The position numbers were made by a program, and so were the translations under genes. Shown here piece by piece: positions 27,135 through 36,484 of a stretch of 36,639 bases of DNA. Position 1 is the stretch's first letter. Every line of letters starts with the position of its first letter. The notes beneath the pieces were generated by a model that saw only the letters and a list, made by a program, of their open reading frames with translations, did no database searches and was not told the origin of the DNA. The DNA comes from Prochlorococcus sp. AG-418-F16 (lineage in GTDB: Bacteria > Cyanobacteriota > Cyanobacteriia > PCC-6307 > Cyanobiaceae): assembly GCA_003214235.1 (NCBI GenBank), contig QCLW01000011.1:1-36639 (forward strand), in the 5' to 3' direction.

Positions 27135-27994
27135 AAAAGTTTTTAAAAAAGATAATATGTGTCTCTTTAATCAGTTTCTATTTTTTGAAAGTAGATCAAG
27201 TTAAATCATTGGTGCCTTATTATTATTTCCCAACAATTAAAAATTTACAAAAGGAAAGTTTATCTATTGGCAAAAATGCTTATCAACTTTTATATTTTGG
27301 ACAATACAAACAAAGCCTTAACTTATCAAAACTAGCTGTAAAAATAAATAAAACAGATGAAAAACTATGGTTGATTTTGGCTGAAGCACAGGTAGCTAAC
27401 AAGCTATACAAAGAAGCATTAAATTCTCTCAATAAAGCACAAAAGCTTAACTCAAATATTAGCGAAATATTCTTTGCTAAAAGTAATATTTATATAAAAA
27501 TTTCACACCTAAAAAATGCAAAGACTGCTTTGGAAACTGGATTAAGAATTGAACCAAATAACCACAACGCTATTTTTCAATTAGGAAATATTTTATTAAT
27601 GGAAAAAAATTACTCGGGAGCCATCAAGTTATTTGAAAAATCAATAAAAATTAAACCTGATTTCTGGCAAGCAATAAATAATAAAGGTTTAGCTTATTTC
27701 GAGGAAAACAAAATCAATCTATCTATTAAACATTTTGAAAAAGCAATCTCAATAGAAGAAAACGCTGAACCATTACTCGGACTTGCTTCGTGTTTAAGAA
27801 TGAAAGATATTAAATTAGCTCTTAAACTCGCAAAAAAAGCTTTGAATAAAGATCCTAACTACGTTAATTATGAATATAGAAAAGAACAGTTGTGGGGGGG
27901 GAAATTGCAAATCTCTACAGAAATACTTTTAAAAAATGATCAACTTCAAACAGATGTAATATTGGCAAAATCAAAAATAAATGCATCTTCTTAA
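27131..27994 (+). CDS. Exported TPR-repeat protein
   Basis: Protein-interaction scaffold of 287 aa. I choose the ATG at 27131, which overlaps the queG stop (ATGA) and places a signal peptide first (MKKFLKKIICVSLISFYFLK, possible cleavage after VKS). An earlier ATG at 27077 would add a charged leader inside queG. About five TPR units follow, recognisable by W/L..A...G/L.Y..A and P at unit ends: roughly residues 72-105, 106-139, 140-173, 174-207 and 208-237. The final part (NYEYRKEQLWGGKLQ) contains a run of eight G bases. Ligand unknown; likely periplasmic or lumenal. Confidence 0.88.
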   Translation: MKKFLKKIICVSLISFYFLKVDQVKSLVPYYYFPTIKNLQKESLSIGKNAYQLLYFGQYKQSLNLSKLAVKINKTDEKLWLILAEAQVANKLYKEALNSLNKAQKLNSNISEIFFAKSNIYIKISHLKNAKTALETGLRIEPNNHNAIFQLGNILLMEKNYSGAIKLFEKSIKIKPDFWQAINNKGLAYFEENKINLSIKHFEKAISIEENAEPLLGLASCLRMKDIKLALKLAKKALNKDPNYVNYEYRKEQLWGGKLQISTEILLKNDQLQTDVILAKSKINASS

Positions 27995-28071
27995 TTTTCA
28001 ATACTGGAAAATATTTGTTTACCTATTAGTCTTAATTTAGTTAATCAATAAATATTTAATTTTACACATTG

Positions 28072-30513
28072 ATGGATAAGAAAAAAGTCACTTCTATCTC
28101 TCTCCAAGAAGAAATGAAACGTTCTTATCTGGAGTATGCAATGAGTGTAATAGTTGGTCGTGCTCTTCCCGATGCAAGAGACGGTCTTAAACCTGTCCAG
28201 AGAAGAATACTTTTTGCAATGTACGAATTAGGTTTAACGCCTGATAGACCATTTAGAAAGTGTGCGAGAGTTGTTGGAGATGTCCTGGGTAAATACCATC
28301 CTCATGGTGATCAAGCAGTGTATGACGCACTAGTAAGGCTTGTACAAAATTTTTCGACTAAATATCCAACTCTTGATGGGCATGGCAATTTTGGATCCGT
28401 AGATAATGATCCACCAGCAGCAATGAGATATACAGAGACACGTTTAGCACCAATAGCACACAAGGCTTTTCTTGAAGAAATTGGATCTGATACAGTAAAT
28501 TTCTCAAATAATTTTGATGGTTCACAAAAAGAACCAGATGTTCTTCCAGCCCAACTACCATTTTTATTGTTAAACGGATCATCAGGTATTGCCGTTGGAA
28601 TGGCAACAAACATTCCCCCACACAATCTTGGGGAAATAGTAGATGGTTTAGTTGCAGTAGTAGAAAATAAAGATTTAAGTAATAAAAAACTATCTCACAT
28701 TATCAAAGGGCCTGATTTTCCTACGGGGGGAGAATTAATCCATAATCACGCAATAGAAGAAATGTATGAAACGGGGAAAGGGTCAATAACAATAAGAGGA
28801 GTTATAAATATAGAAGAGTTAAATTTAGGCAAAGGTAAACATAAAAAAAATGCCTTAATAATTACAGAACTTCCTTATCAGGTTAGTAAAGCAGGTTGGA
28901 TTGAAAAACTAGCAGAACTTGTTAATGCAGGCAAAATCAATGGTATCTCTGATATTAGAGATGAAAGCGATAGAGATGGAATGAGAATTGTAATAGAGTT
29001 AAAAAAAGATTCTAATTCAGAACTTGTAATTTCCAATTTATACAAGAAAACAACTCTCCAAACCAACTTTGGTGCTATTTTTTTAGCTTTAATTAAAGGC
29101 AAGCCTATTCAACTAAACTTAAGGGAATATCTAAATTATTTTCTTGAATTTCGAGAAGAAACAATTAGAAAAAGAACAAGTTATTTTCTAAAAAGTACTC
29201 TTGAAAAATTAGAAATATTTGAAGGTTTTTCTAAAGCAACAAAAAACATAAAAAAAGTTATCGAAACTATTGAAGGCTCAGAAAATTCTGCAGAAGCTAA
29301 ATCTAAATTAATTTATAATTTTGATTTAAGTGAAAAACAGGCAAATTCAGTTTTAGATATGCCTCTAAAAAAATTAACAAATCTAGAAAAAAATCAAATA
29401 GGTGATGATATAAAAAAATTACAAGAAAAAAAGGATTACTTTCAAAAATTATTAAATGAAAGAAAATTATTACTTAAATTACTAATAGAAGAATTATTAA
29501 TATTAAAGAAAAAATATAATATTAAAAGAAAAACAAAACTACTTAAAAATATAAATCAAAATGAAGAGTTAGAAACAATTAACAATCAAATATTAGAAGA
29601 CTATATAAAGAAAAAAACTAGAATATACATTGACAATAGACTATATTTAAGAAAAATAATTTTAAATAACTATAAGAAATCTTTTGAAGATTCAAATAAA
29701 ATTATAGATAATAAAAATATTCAAAAATTCATATGTAATATCGAAAAAGACATAAAAATAATTGGGACCACTTACACCGGAAAAGTTTTTCACATTGATT
29801 GGGAATCAAATATTAATATTGACTACAAATTAGATAATAAAATTCTTGGAAATATTGATCCAAATGAAATAATAAATTTTCATTCAATTAAAAAAGGAAA
29901 TAAAAACTATTTATGTATTTTAAATTCGGATGGAAGATTTAAAAAAGTTTTATTTGATGAGGACATGATTAAAAGTAATAGATCATTCGCAATAACAAAA
30001 TTAAAAAATAATATTAAAACAATAGATTCATTTATTTCTGATGGAGATCAAAACTTATTAATCCTAACGTCAATAGGACGTATTTTTAAATTTAATCTAT
30101 CAAATCAATTTTTAACTCCGACAACTAAGCAATCTCAAGGATTAATGCTTGCAAAACTTTTACCAACTGAAAAGATTGTTTCTTGTTGTCCATCTCAAAA
30201 TGGAGAAAATATTTATTTAGTTTCTAAACAAGGAAAAATCTTCTGTATAAATACAAATGAAATTTATTACGCAAATGAATACAGTTTGGGGTATTTAAAT
30301 GAAAAAAATCAACTTAAAAACGATTACTTCCTCAAAATCCTGCCAAGCAACTATTACCTTGATATTGAAACTAACAAAAATAAATCTGCTAGATTAAAAC
30401 TTGATAAATTAAATTTCAAATCTAATAAAACAAATTTTATAACCGACTTTTTAAAATTAGAAAAAAGCGAGCATCTTGAGAATTGCTTTAGACTTAAAAA
30501 CTTTCATGACTAA
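28072..30513 (+). CDS. Type IIA topoisomerase subunit A (GyrA/ParC family)
   Basis: DNA breakage-reunion subunit. Residues 1-490 carry all hallmarks: [54 protein letters not shown] with the catalytic Tyr120, and the coiled coil and primary dimer gate after 380. From about residue 515 there is a degenerate six-blade-type C-terminal domain, Lys/Asn-rich, and I see no GyrA box (QRRGGKG). It may be a ParC-like (topoisomerase IV) subunit or a divergent gyrase; a second gyrA elsewhere in the genome would settle this. A TTG three bases upstream (28069) is an alternative start. The stop overlaps purF by 4 bp. Confidence 0.9.
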   Translation: MDKKKVTSISLQEEMKRSYLEYAMSVIVGRALPDARDGLKPVQRRILFAMYELGLTPDRPFRKCARVVGDVLGKYHPHGDQAVYDALVRLVQNFSTKYPTLDGHGNFGSVDNDPPAAMRYTETRLAPIAHKAFLEEIGSDTVNFSNNFDGSQKEPDVLPAQLPFLLLNGSSGIAVGMATNIPPHNLGEIVDGLVAVVENKDLSNKKLSHIIKGPDFPTGGELIHNHAIEEMYETGKGSITIRGVINIEELNLGKGKHKKNALIITELPYQVSKAGWIEKLAELVNAGKINGISDIRDESDRDGMRIVIELKKDSNSELVISNLYKKTTLQTNFGAIFLALIKGKPIQLNLREYLNYFLEFREETIRKRTSYFLKSTLEKLEIFEGFSKATKNIKKVIETIEGSENSAEAKSKLIYNFDLSEKQANSVLDMPLKKLTNLEKNQIGDDIKKLQEKKDYFQKLLNERKLLLKLLIEELLILKKKYNIKRKTKLLKNINQNEELETINNQILEDYIKKKTRIYIDNRLYLRKIILNNYKKSFEDSNKIIDNKNIQKFICNIEKDIKIIGTTYTGKVFHIDWESNINIDYKLDNKILGNIDPNEIINFHSIKKGNKNYLCILNSDGRFKKVLFDEDMIKSNRSFAITKLKNNIKTIDSFISDGDQNLLILTSIGRIFKFNLSNQFLTPTTKQSQGLMLAKLLPTEKIVSCCPSQNGENIYLVSKQGKIFCINTNEIYYANEYSLGYLNEKNQLKNDYFLKILPSNYYLDIETNKNKSARLKLDKLNFKSNKTNFITDFLKLEKSEHLENCFRLKNFHD

Positions 30514-31970
30514 GATTTATATTCATTTTCAACCCAATTTAAATACTCTTGATTTACGGTTCCTGTTACATAAGAACCAGTAAAACAACTCATCTCTAAA
30601 TCTTCAATATAAGAGTCACTTATTATAGATTTACGTAAATTTTCAACACTTTGATAAACGAGGCTATCAATTTCCAGTTGGTCAGCAATTTCACTTATTG
30701 TTTTATCATAAGCTATTAATTCATCTGTATTTGGCATGTTAATTCCATAAACATGAGGAAAACGAACAGGAGGTGCTGCTGATGTAAAAAAAACTTTATT
30801 TGCTCCTGCATCTTTAGCCATCTGAACAATTTCTTTTGAAGTAGTACCTCTTACTATCGAGTCATCAACAATTAATACATTTTTATTTTTAAACTCTGCA
30901 CTCATAGCATTTAATTTTTGTCTAACAGATTTCTTACGTTTTTGCTGACCAGGCATTATGAATGTTCTACCAACATATCTATTTTTAAAAAAACCTTCTC
31001 TATATTCAATACCTAACTGTCTTGCAACTTGCATAGCCGCAGGTCGAGAAGAATCAGGAATAGGCATTACAACATCTATATCTCCAGAATTAATTGTTTC
31101 TTTTATTGTCTCAGACAAATAATCTCCCATTTTTAAACGAGCTTTATATACTGAAATTCCATTCATAATTGAATCTGGCCTAGCTAAATAAACATATTCA
31201 AAAGCACAGGGACATAAAATTGGATTTGAAGAACATTGCTTAGAAAATAACTCGCCATTAAGATTTATAAAAATAGCTTCTCCAGGATCTACATCTCTAA
31301 CTACCTGATAATCGTTATTCTCAAGCACTAGAGATTCACTAGCAACCATCCACTCTTCTTTTTTTGTAGTTAATGAAAGTCTTCTTCCTATGACTAAAGG
31401 TCTAATACCAAAAGGATCTCTGAATGCTAATAGACCATGTCCTGAAATTAATGCAATTGAAGCATATGAACCCTGAATTCTTTTATGTAAAGATTTGACA
31501 GCATCAAAAATAATATCAGGTTCTAATTCTTGATTATGAATTTGTTCTTGCAATTCTGTCGCAAATACATTTAATAGCATTTCAGTATCACTTGAAGAAT
31601 TTGTATGACGCTTATCAATATTAAATAATTGTTTTTCTAAATCTCTGGTATTCGTCAAATTGCCATTATGTATCAAAACTATTCCATAAGGAGCATTAAC
31701 GTAAAAAGGCTGAGCCTCTTCTACACTTTCTGCTGATCCCTTTGTTGCATACCTAACATGACCCAATCCAATTTTGCCAATTAAATTCCTCATATCTCTA
31801 GTTCTATAAGCAGTATTAACCTGACCTTTGGCCTTATGTATGTGGAAAATAGTATTTTCCATAGTAGCTATACCTGTTGAATCTTGACCTCTATGCTGTA
31901 AAAGCAAAAGACTATCGTATATTTGTTGATTTACATCATCTGAAGAAACGATTCCAACTATTCCGCACAT
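30510..31970 (-). CDS. purF: Amidophosphoribosyltransferase
   Basis: First committed step of purine synthesis: PRPP plus glutamine gives phosphoribosylamine. The Ntn-type glutaminase starts with MCGIVG, so Cys2 becomes the N-terminal nucleophile without a propeptide. The PRPP motif is [14 protein letters not shown] in the C-terminal domain, preceded by [15 protein letters not shown]. Compared with the B. subtilis-type enzyme, two of the Fe-S cluster cysteine regions are replaced (FPHVYGI, and EMSCFTG instead of the CxxC pair), resembling the E. coli type. 486 aa fits. It lies 47 bp after purL and overlaps the gyrA/parC-type gene by 4 bp. Confidence 0.95.
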   Translation of the reverse strand: MCGIVGIVSSDDVNQQIYDSLLLLQHRGQDSTGIATMENTIFHIHKAKGQVNTAYRTRDMRNLIGKIGLGHVRYATKGSAESVEEAQPFYVNAPYGIVLIHNGNLTNTRDLEKQLFNIDKRHTNSSSDTEMLLNVFATELQEQIHNQELEPDIIFDAVKSLHKRIQGSYASIALISGHGLLAFRDPFGIRPLVIGRRLSLTTKKEEWMVASESLVLENNDYQVVRDVDPGEAIFINLNGELFSKQCSSNPILCPCAFEYVYLARPDSIMNGISVYKARLKMGDYLSETIKETINSGDIDVVMPIPDSSRPAAMQVARQLGIEYREGFFKNRYVGRTFIMPGQQKRKKSVRQKLNAMSAEFKNKNVLIVDDSIVRGTTSKEIVQMAKDAGANKVFFTSAAPPVRFPHVYGINMPNTDELIAYDKTISEIADQLEIDSLVYQSVENLRKSIISDSYIEDLEMSCFTGSYVTGTVNQEYLNWVENEYKS

Positions 31971-32017
31971 AACTTAATCTGTTAGAAAATTTGATAGTTG
32001 AGAAATATTTTTCATAT

Positions 32018-34357
32018 TTATAAATGACCTGCAATACTATTATTAAATTTTTCGGTTAATTCCTCAACCCTAATATTGCAGATATTTTTATCTTGAATTT
32101 TTATCTTAAGATTTTCATTAAAAACATATCCTATTTTTTTTACATATACACTTGATTGAAAATTTATTTGAATTTTATTTAGATAATTCAGCCATTCTTT
32201 TTCTTTTGTTTTGTCTATTGAAAAAATAATTCTAGAGCCTCCTTCTGCAAACAATAAATTATCATCTCTATTAGAATCTTTCTCTAATTCTATCGTTGCA
32301 CCTTTTCCAGACAAAATAGAACACTCTGCTAAAGCTATAGCTAAACCTCCATCACTAATATCATGAGAAGAAAATACAAAACCTTTTAAAATTGCATTTC
32401 TTAAAAAACTCTGACAAAATTTTTCATCCAACAAATCTATTTTTGGAGGCCTACCTGTAATTTCTCCATGAAAATATTCCAAATAAGAACTAGCTGCAAT
32501 TGTTGTTTCTGATTTGTAAGAGCCAATTAACCATATTTGATCATTAATATTTTTCCATTCACTAGATATGGCTTTTTCAACATTATCTATCTTCCCAACC
32601 ATTCCAATGACTGGAGTAGGATTAATAGGAGTAATTTCATTATCTTTATTTTTTGATTCATTGTATAAAGAAACATTTCCTCCTGTAACAGGAGTTTCTA
32701 AAGCTTGACAAGCTTCAGAAATTCCATTGCATGAAGATGAAAGTTGCCAATATCCTATTGCAGTGTCAGGAGAAGAAAAATTCAAATTATTTGTAATTGC
32801 TAATGGTTCAGCCCCAACACAACTAACGTTTCTTGCCGATTCGGCAACTGCAGCAATAGATCCTCTAAAAGGATCAAGAGAAACCCATCTACTATTACAG
32901 TCAACTGAAGCAGCAACACCAGAAAAGACTTTACTTTTATTTTTTTCATTTTGTTCTCTTAATCTTATGACAGCTGCATCTGATTCTCCAGGTTTAAAAA
33001 CTGTATTTGCCTGAACTTGAGAATCATATTGTTTATAAATCCATCGCTTAGAAGCTATTGAAGGATTAGAGAGAAGTTTTAAAATAATTTGTGAATAAGA
33101 AAAACTCTTATTTTCCTTCAATGAAAATATTTTTTGATTATTAATTTCTGGCAAATTATTTTCTTTCCATTCCCATTTCTTTAACAAATAATCAGGTGGA
33201 TTATTAATAACATTATGAACATTCACAGGAGTATCATCAGATAAAGCAGAAGTAGGAATTTGGGCAACAATTTTACTTTTATGAGAAATAATTACTTCTT
33301 TATTCTCTATTACTTGACCAATTACATTGGCATATAATCCCCATTTATTAAATTTTTCAATAAGATTATTAATTTTTTCTTCCTTTACGACAAACAACAT
33401 TCTCTCCTGCGATTCAGATAATAAATATTGGTATGAAGACATATTATCTTCTCTAGAAGGAACCAAATCTAAATCAATAGATATGCCTAAATTTCCATTT
33501 GCAGCCATTTCTGCACTACTGCAAGTTAAACCTGCTGCACCCATATCTTGAGCTGCGATTACATCTCCTGTCTTAAAAGATTCTAAACAAGCTTCTATAA
33601 GACTTTTCTCAATAAATGGGTCACCTACTTGCACTGCAGGTCTATTATCTAATGAAGTACTAGTTAATTCTGAACTTGCGAAACTTGCGCCACCTACACC
33701 ATCTCTACCAGTAGTATTGCCAACATATAATACTGGTGATCCTATATTTTTAGCTCCAGAACAAACAATTTCATTAGTCTCTAAAAGTCCTAAAGCCATA
33801 ACATTGACTAAAGGATTTCCAGAATAACTATCATCGAAGTCAATTTCACCTCCGACAGTAGGCACACCTACACAATTTCCATAATGTGCAATACCGGATA
33901 CAACTCCTCGAAGCAAATCGACATTTGAAGTTTTATCAAGATTTCCAAATCTCAATGAATTCAATACTGCAATTGGCCTTGCTCCCATTGTAAAAATATC
34001 TCTTAATATTCCTCCTACACCTGTTGCCGCTCCTTGAAAAGGTTCAATTGCAGAAGGATGATTATGACTTTCTATTTTAAAAACTAATTTTTGATTATTT
34101 CCAACATCAATAACGCCAGCATTTTCTCCAGGACCAACCAAAACATTTTTTCCTTTAGTGGGAAACTTAGATAGTAAAGGTTTTGAATTTCTATAACAAC
34201 AATGCTCAGACCACATAACACCAAACATTCCCAGTTCAGTTCTATTTGGTTTTCTCTTTAATCTTATGCAAATTTCTTCATAATCATTAATTGTTAAATT
34301 TTCAACTTTGAGTGCTTGATTAAGATCATATAGATCATTATTTTCTAGATTTATCAT
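32018..34357 (-). CDS. purL: Phosphoribosylformylglycinamidine synthase subunit PurL
   Basis: Synthetase subunit of the FGAM synthase complex in step four of purine synthesis; the 779-aa small form needs separate PurQ (glutaminase) and PurS, neither encoded in this window. The N-terminal ELGMFGVMWSEHCCYRNSKP has the catalytic-type His52. Two AIR-synthase-like halves follow, with SHNHPSAIEPFQGAATGVGG, AAQDMGAAGLTCSSAEMA and, in the second half, VTGGNVSLYNES and SSHDISDGGLAIALAECS. It lies 3 bp after the PRC-barrel gene and 47 bp before purF, all on one strand. Confidence 0.96.
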   Translation of the reverse strand: MINLENNDLYDLNQALKVENLTINDYEEICIRLKRKPNRTELGMFGVMWSEHCCYRNSKPLLSKFPTKGKNVLVGPGENAGVIDVGNNQKLVFKIESHNHPSAIEPFQGAATGVGGILRDIFTMGARPIAVLNSLRFGNLDKTSNVDLLRGVVSGIAHYGNCVGVPTVGGEIDFDDSYSGNPLVNVMALGLLETNEIVCSGAKNIGSPVLYVGNTTGRDGVGGASFASSELTSTSLDNRPAVQVGDPFIEKSLIEACLESFKTGDVIAAQDMGAAGLTCSSAEMAANGNLGISIDLDLVPSREDNMSSYQYLLSESQERMLFVVKEEKINNLIEKFNKWGLYANVIGQVIENKEVIISHKSKIVAQIPTSALSDDTPVNVHNVINNPPDYLLKKWEWKENNLPEINNQKIFSLKENKSFSYSQIILKLLSNPSIASKRWIYKQYDSQVQANTVFKPGESDAAVIRLREQNEKNKSKVFSGVAASVDCNSRWVSLDPFRGSIAAVAESARNVSCVGAEPLAITNNLNFSSPDTAIGYWQLSSSCNGISEACQALETPVTGGNVSLYNESKNKDNEITPINPTPVIGMVGKIDNVEKAISSEWKNINDQIWLIGSYKSETTIAASSYLEYFHGEITGRPPKIDLLDEKFCQSFLRNAILKGFVFSSHDISDGGLAIALAECSILSGKGATIELEKDSNRDDNLLFAEGGSRIIFSIDKTKEKEWLNYLNKIQINFQSSVYVKKIGYVFNENLKIKIQDKNICNIRVEELTEKFNNSIAGHL

Positions 34358-34360
34358 TCT

Positions 34361-35068
34361 TTATATCCAAGGGTCATCTTCTTTTTTATCAATAAAAGAT
34401 CTTGATGTTATTTCATCATTATAAAAACTATTTTGTTTACTATCTAAGTTTTGGTTTATATCTTCATCTTCTTCAAGCCAATTCTCTAATCTATTAGAAG
34501 CTATATTTTTCATATCATCAAATCTATCAATAATTTTTTTTCCTTTTTGAAAAAACTCATTTTTAATACTTGATTTTATTAAAGATAAATCATCTAAAGA
34601 ATTGCTGTCACAAAATACTAAGCCAGGTTGTTGATCATTAATATTTTCAATATTTAATTTCCATCTACTAGATCCTGGAATTTTAGGATTAGATCGAGAA
34701 ACTAAATAATATTTAATTTTACCAGTTCTCATTTCAAATAAAAAATCTGCAATAAAACCTATTTTTGAACCATTTATATTGATAAGATTAGCTTCTATTA
34801 AAGTTGGAAACCTATTTAAAGTTTGCAAATCAGAGATAGCTGGATCACCCTTAACATAAATTTCATTATCTATTATTTGACTAATTTGATTAAGTCGCCA
34901 CACATTTCGTTTTAAATCAAAATTTGAAGGACGAGAGGACCATCCTAAAATTCGATGAACAGGAGGATGCATCCAAACATTTTCACCATTTCCGTAATTA
35001 AGAGCCATATTGCCCTTAACACTGTAATTTAGTAATTCACTTAATAAAATTTCTTTAGGTAATTTCAA
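34361..35068 (-). CDS. PRC-barrel domain protein next to dnaN
   Basis: 235-aa protein with two PRC-barrel-like units: about 4-70 (LLSELLNYSVKGN...VWRLNQISQII) and about 88-150 (LIEANLININGSKIGFIADFLFEMRTGKIKYYLVS). The C-terminal third is predicted helical and acidic (NWLEEDEDINQN). PRC barrels occur in ribosome-maturation factors and photosynthesis-related proteins; the role here is unknown. The start is TTG, one base after the dnaN stop. Position directly behind dnaN is a stable arrangement in Prochlorococcus as I remember it, which suggests co-transcription with dnaN, purL and purF. Confidence 0.82.
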   Translation of the reverse strand: MKLPKEILLSELLNYSVKGNMALNYGNGENVWMHPPVHRILGWSSRPSNFDLKRNVWRLNQISQIIDNEIYVKGDPAISDLQTLNRFPTLIEANLININGSKIGFIADFLFEMRTGKIKYYLVSRSNPKIPGSSRWKLNIENINDQQPGLVFCDSNSLDDLSLIKSSIKNEFFQKGKKIIDRFDDMKNIASNRLENWLEEDEDINQNLDSKQNSFYNDEITSRSFIDKKEDDPWI

Positions 35069-35069
35069 G

Positions 35070-36227
35070 TTAAGAACGAACCTGAACAGGCATAACTAGA
35101 TAAGTAAAAGAATTGAGATTATCTTCTGGCACAAAAACAGCTGGAGTAGTTGGAAGATTACACTTTAAAAGTACATTTTCAGAAGCAATAACTTTTAAAC
35201 CTTCTAAAAGATATCTAACGTTAAATGCAATATCAAAATTTCCTCCAGAGTAGGAAACTGGTATTGATTCATTTGCATTGCCAATATCTTGCGCATCTGC
35301 ACTTATTGAAGCTAATTCTGTATCATCTAATTTAATCTTAACAACACTACTCTGCTGATCAGCTAAAACAGCAATTCTTTCTAATGCGTCAATTAATTTT
35401 TTAGTATTAAAATTAAAAACCTTAGAAAAAGTATCAGGAATTAATTGTGAATAATTCGGATAAGTACCTTCAAGGGTTCTTGTTGTAATTATTTGATTAG
35501 AAGAAATAAAAACTACCTGACCTTTATCGTAAAAAAGCTTTATTGAATTTTCTGAGCTTCTCAAAGAGACTAGTTTTTCAATTTCTCTTAATGATCTAGT
35601 TGGAATAGTTACCGATAAATCACCTTCATTTGAAGGTAAGTTATCTTTATTTTCGATATGTTCTTCGTTACCAATTAACGCAACAGCCAATCTATGACCA
35701 TCTGTAGAGGCTGACTCTAAATAATTTTGTTTAAAGGTAAAATTAACACCTGTAAGTAATTGCTTTGAGTCATCATTACTACTAGCAAAAATAGTAGATT
35801 TTAAAGATTTCAAAAAAGAAATAGGGTCAATATTTAACGAAGTACCACTTTCAACAAATGGCAAGTTGGGATAATCATCAGAGGGTATGCCTTTCAGATT
35901 AAAAGAACCTCTATCACTTTTTATTAAAATATTATCTAAATTCTCATCTACTTCTAGAGAAACAGGTGTTTCACTAGGTAATTTATTTACTATTTCAGAT
36001 AATAGTTTTGAAGGTATCGTTATAGCTCCACTATTTTTAACAGTTCCATCAAAAGAGGTTTGAATACCTAAATTAAGGTCAAATCCTGTCAAGCTAATTT
36101 TGTTTGTTCCTTGATCAGCTGTTAATAGTATATTTGCAAGAATTGGATGAGTTGGTTTTGAAGCAACAGCTTTGCTTACTAGTTGTATAGCATTATTAAA
36201 CTCATTTTGATTACAAATAATTTCCAT
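35070..36227 (-). CDS. dnaN: DNA polymerase III beta sliding clamp
   Basis: Forms the dimeric ring that holds the replicative polymerase on DNA. The 385 aa show the three repeated clamp domains: N-terminal MEIICNQNEFNNAIQLVSKAVASKPTHPILANILL, central YPNYSQLIPDTFSK..FN block, and the C-terminal NVRYLLEGLKVIASE...PAVF and YLVMPVQVRS ending typical of DnaN. It starts with ATG at 36227. It is the first gene of the run dnaN-PRC-purL-purF and lies beside the putative origin; dnaA is not seen in the window. Confidence 0.97.
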   Translation of the reverse strand: MEIICNQNEFNNAIQLVSKAVASKPTHPILANILLTADQGTNKISLTGFDLNLGIQTSFDGTVKNSGAITIPSKLLSEIVNKLPSETPVSLEVDENLDNILIKSDRGSFNLKGIPSDDYPNLPFVESGTSLNIDPISFLKSLKSTIFASSNDDSKQLLTGVNFTFKQNYLESASTDGHRLAVALIGNEEHIENKDNLPSNEGDLSVTIPTRSLREIEKLVSLRSSENSIKLFYDKGQVVFISSNQIITTRTLEGTYPNYSQLIPDTFSKVFNFNTKKLIDALERIAVLADQQSSVVKIKLDDTELASISADAQDIGNANESIPVSYSGGNFDIAFNVRYLLEGLKVIASENVLLKCNLPTTPAVFVPEDNLNSFTYLVMPVQVRS

Positions 36228-36253
36228 CGGAATTTGGAACTTTTTACAAACTC

Positions 36254-36282
36254 AATATACTTTTTTCGTAAATTAAATTCAA
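36254..36282 (-). promoter_or_regulatory. Candidate dnaN promoter
   Basis: On the minus strand TTGAAT (36277-36282) and TATATT (36254-36259) are separated by exactly 17 bp, four of six and five of six matches to the sigma-70 consensus. A start about 7 bp on gives a 5' leader near 20 nt for dnaN. Chance is possible because the DNA is so AT-rich. Confidence 0.5.
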
Positions 36283-36433
36283 TAAGTTATTTTATTATCT
36301 TTTTCTAATATAAAAATAAATTATAAATAAAAAATTTAGTAGTAGTAGTTCCTGTGGAAATTGTGGAATTGTTAATTTAAAAACCTTATTTACTTAGTTT
36401 ATGAAGATTTATATAAGTGGAAAAATTTTTTTG

Positions 36434-36484
36434 TTTGTTGAATAAATTTCAATTTTCTAAATAAATAAAAAACTATTCAACAAA
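36434..36484. repeat. 11-bp inverted repeat in the putative origin
   Basis: TTTGTTGAATA (36434-36444) and TATTCAACAAA (36474-36484) are perfect inverted arms separated by 29 bp. The core TTCAACAAA occurs again at 36507-36515. These could be weak DnaA sites or sites for another initiator-region protein. Confidence 0.6.

Noticed and set aside
28311-28625. Two overlapping antisense frames within the gyrA/parC-type gene
   Set aside because: They cover the most conserved part of the topoisomerase core, where long antisense frames follow from codon bias.
32727-33014. 95-codon open frame antisense to purL
   Set aside because: Fully inside purL and its composition mirrors the coding strand; no motif.
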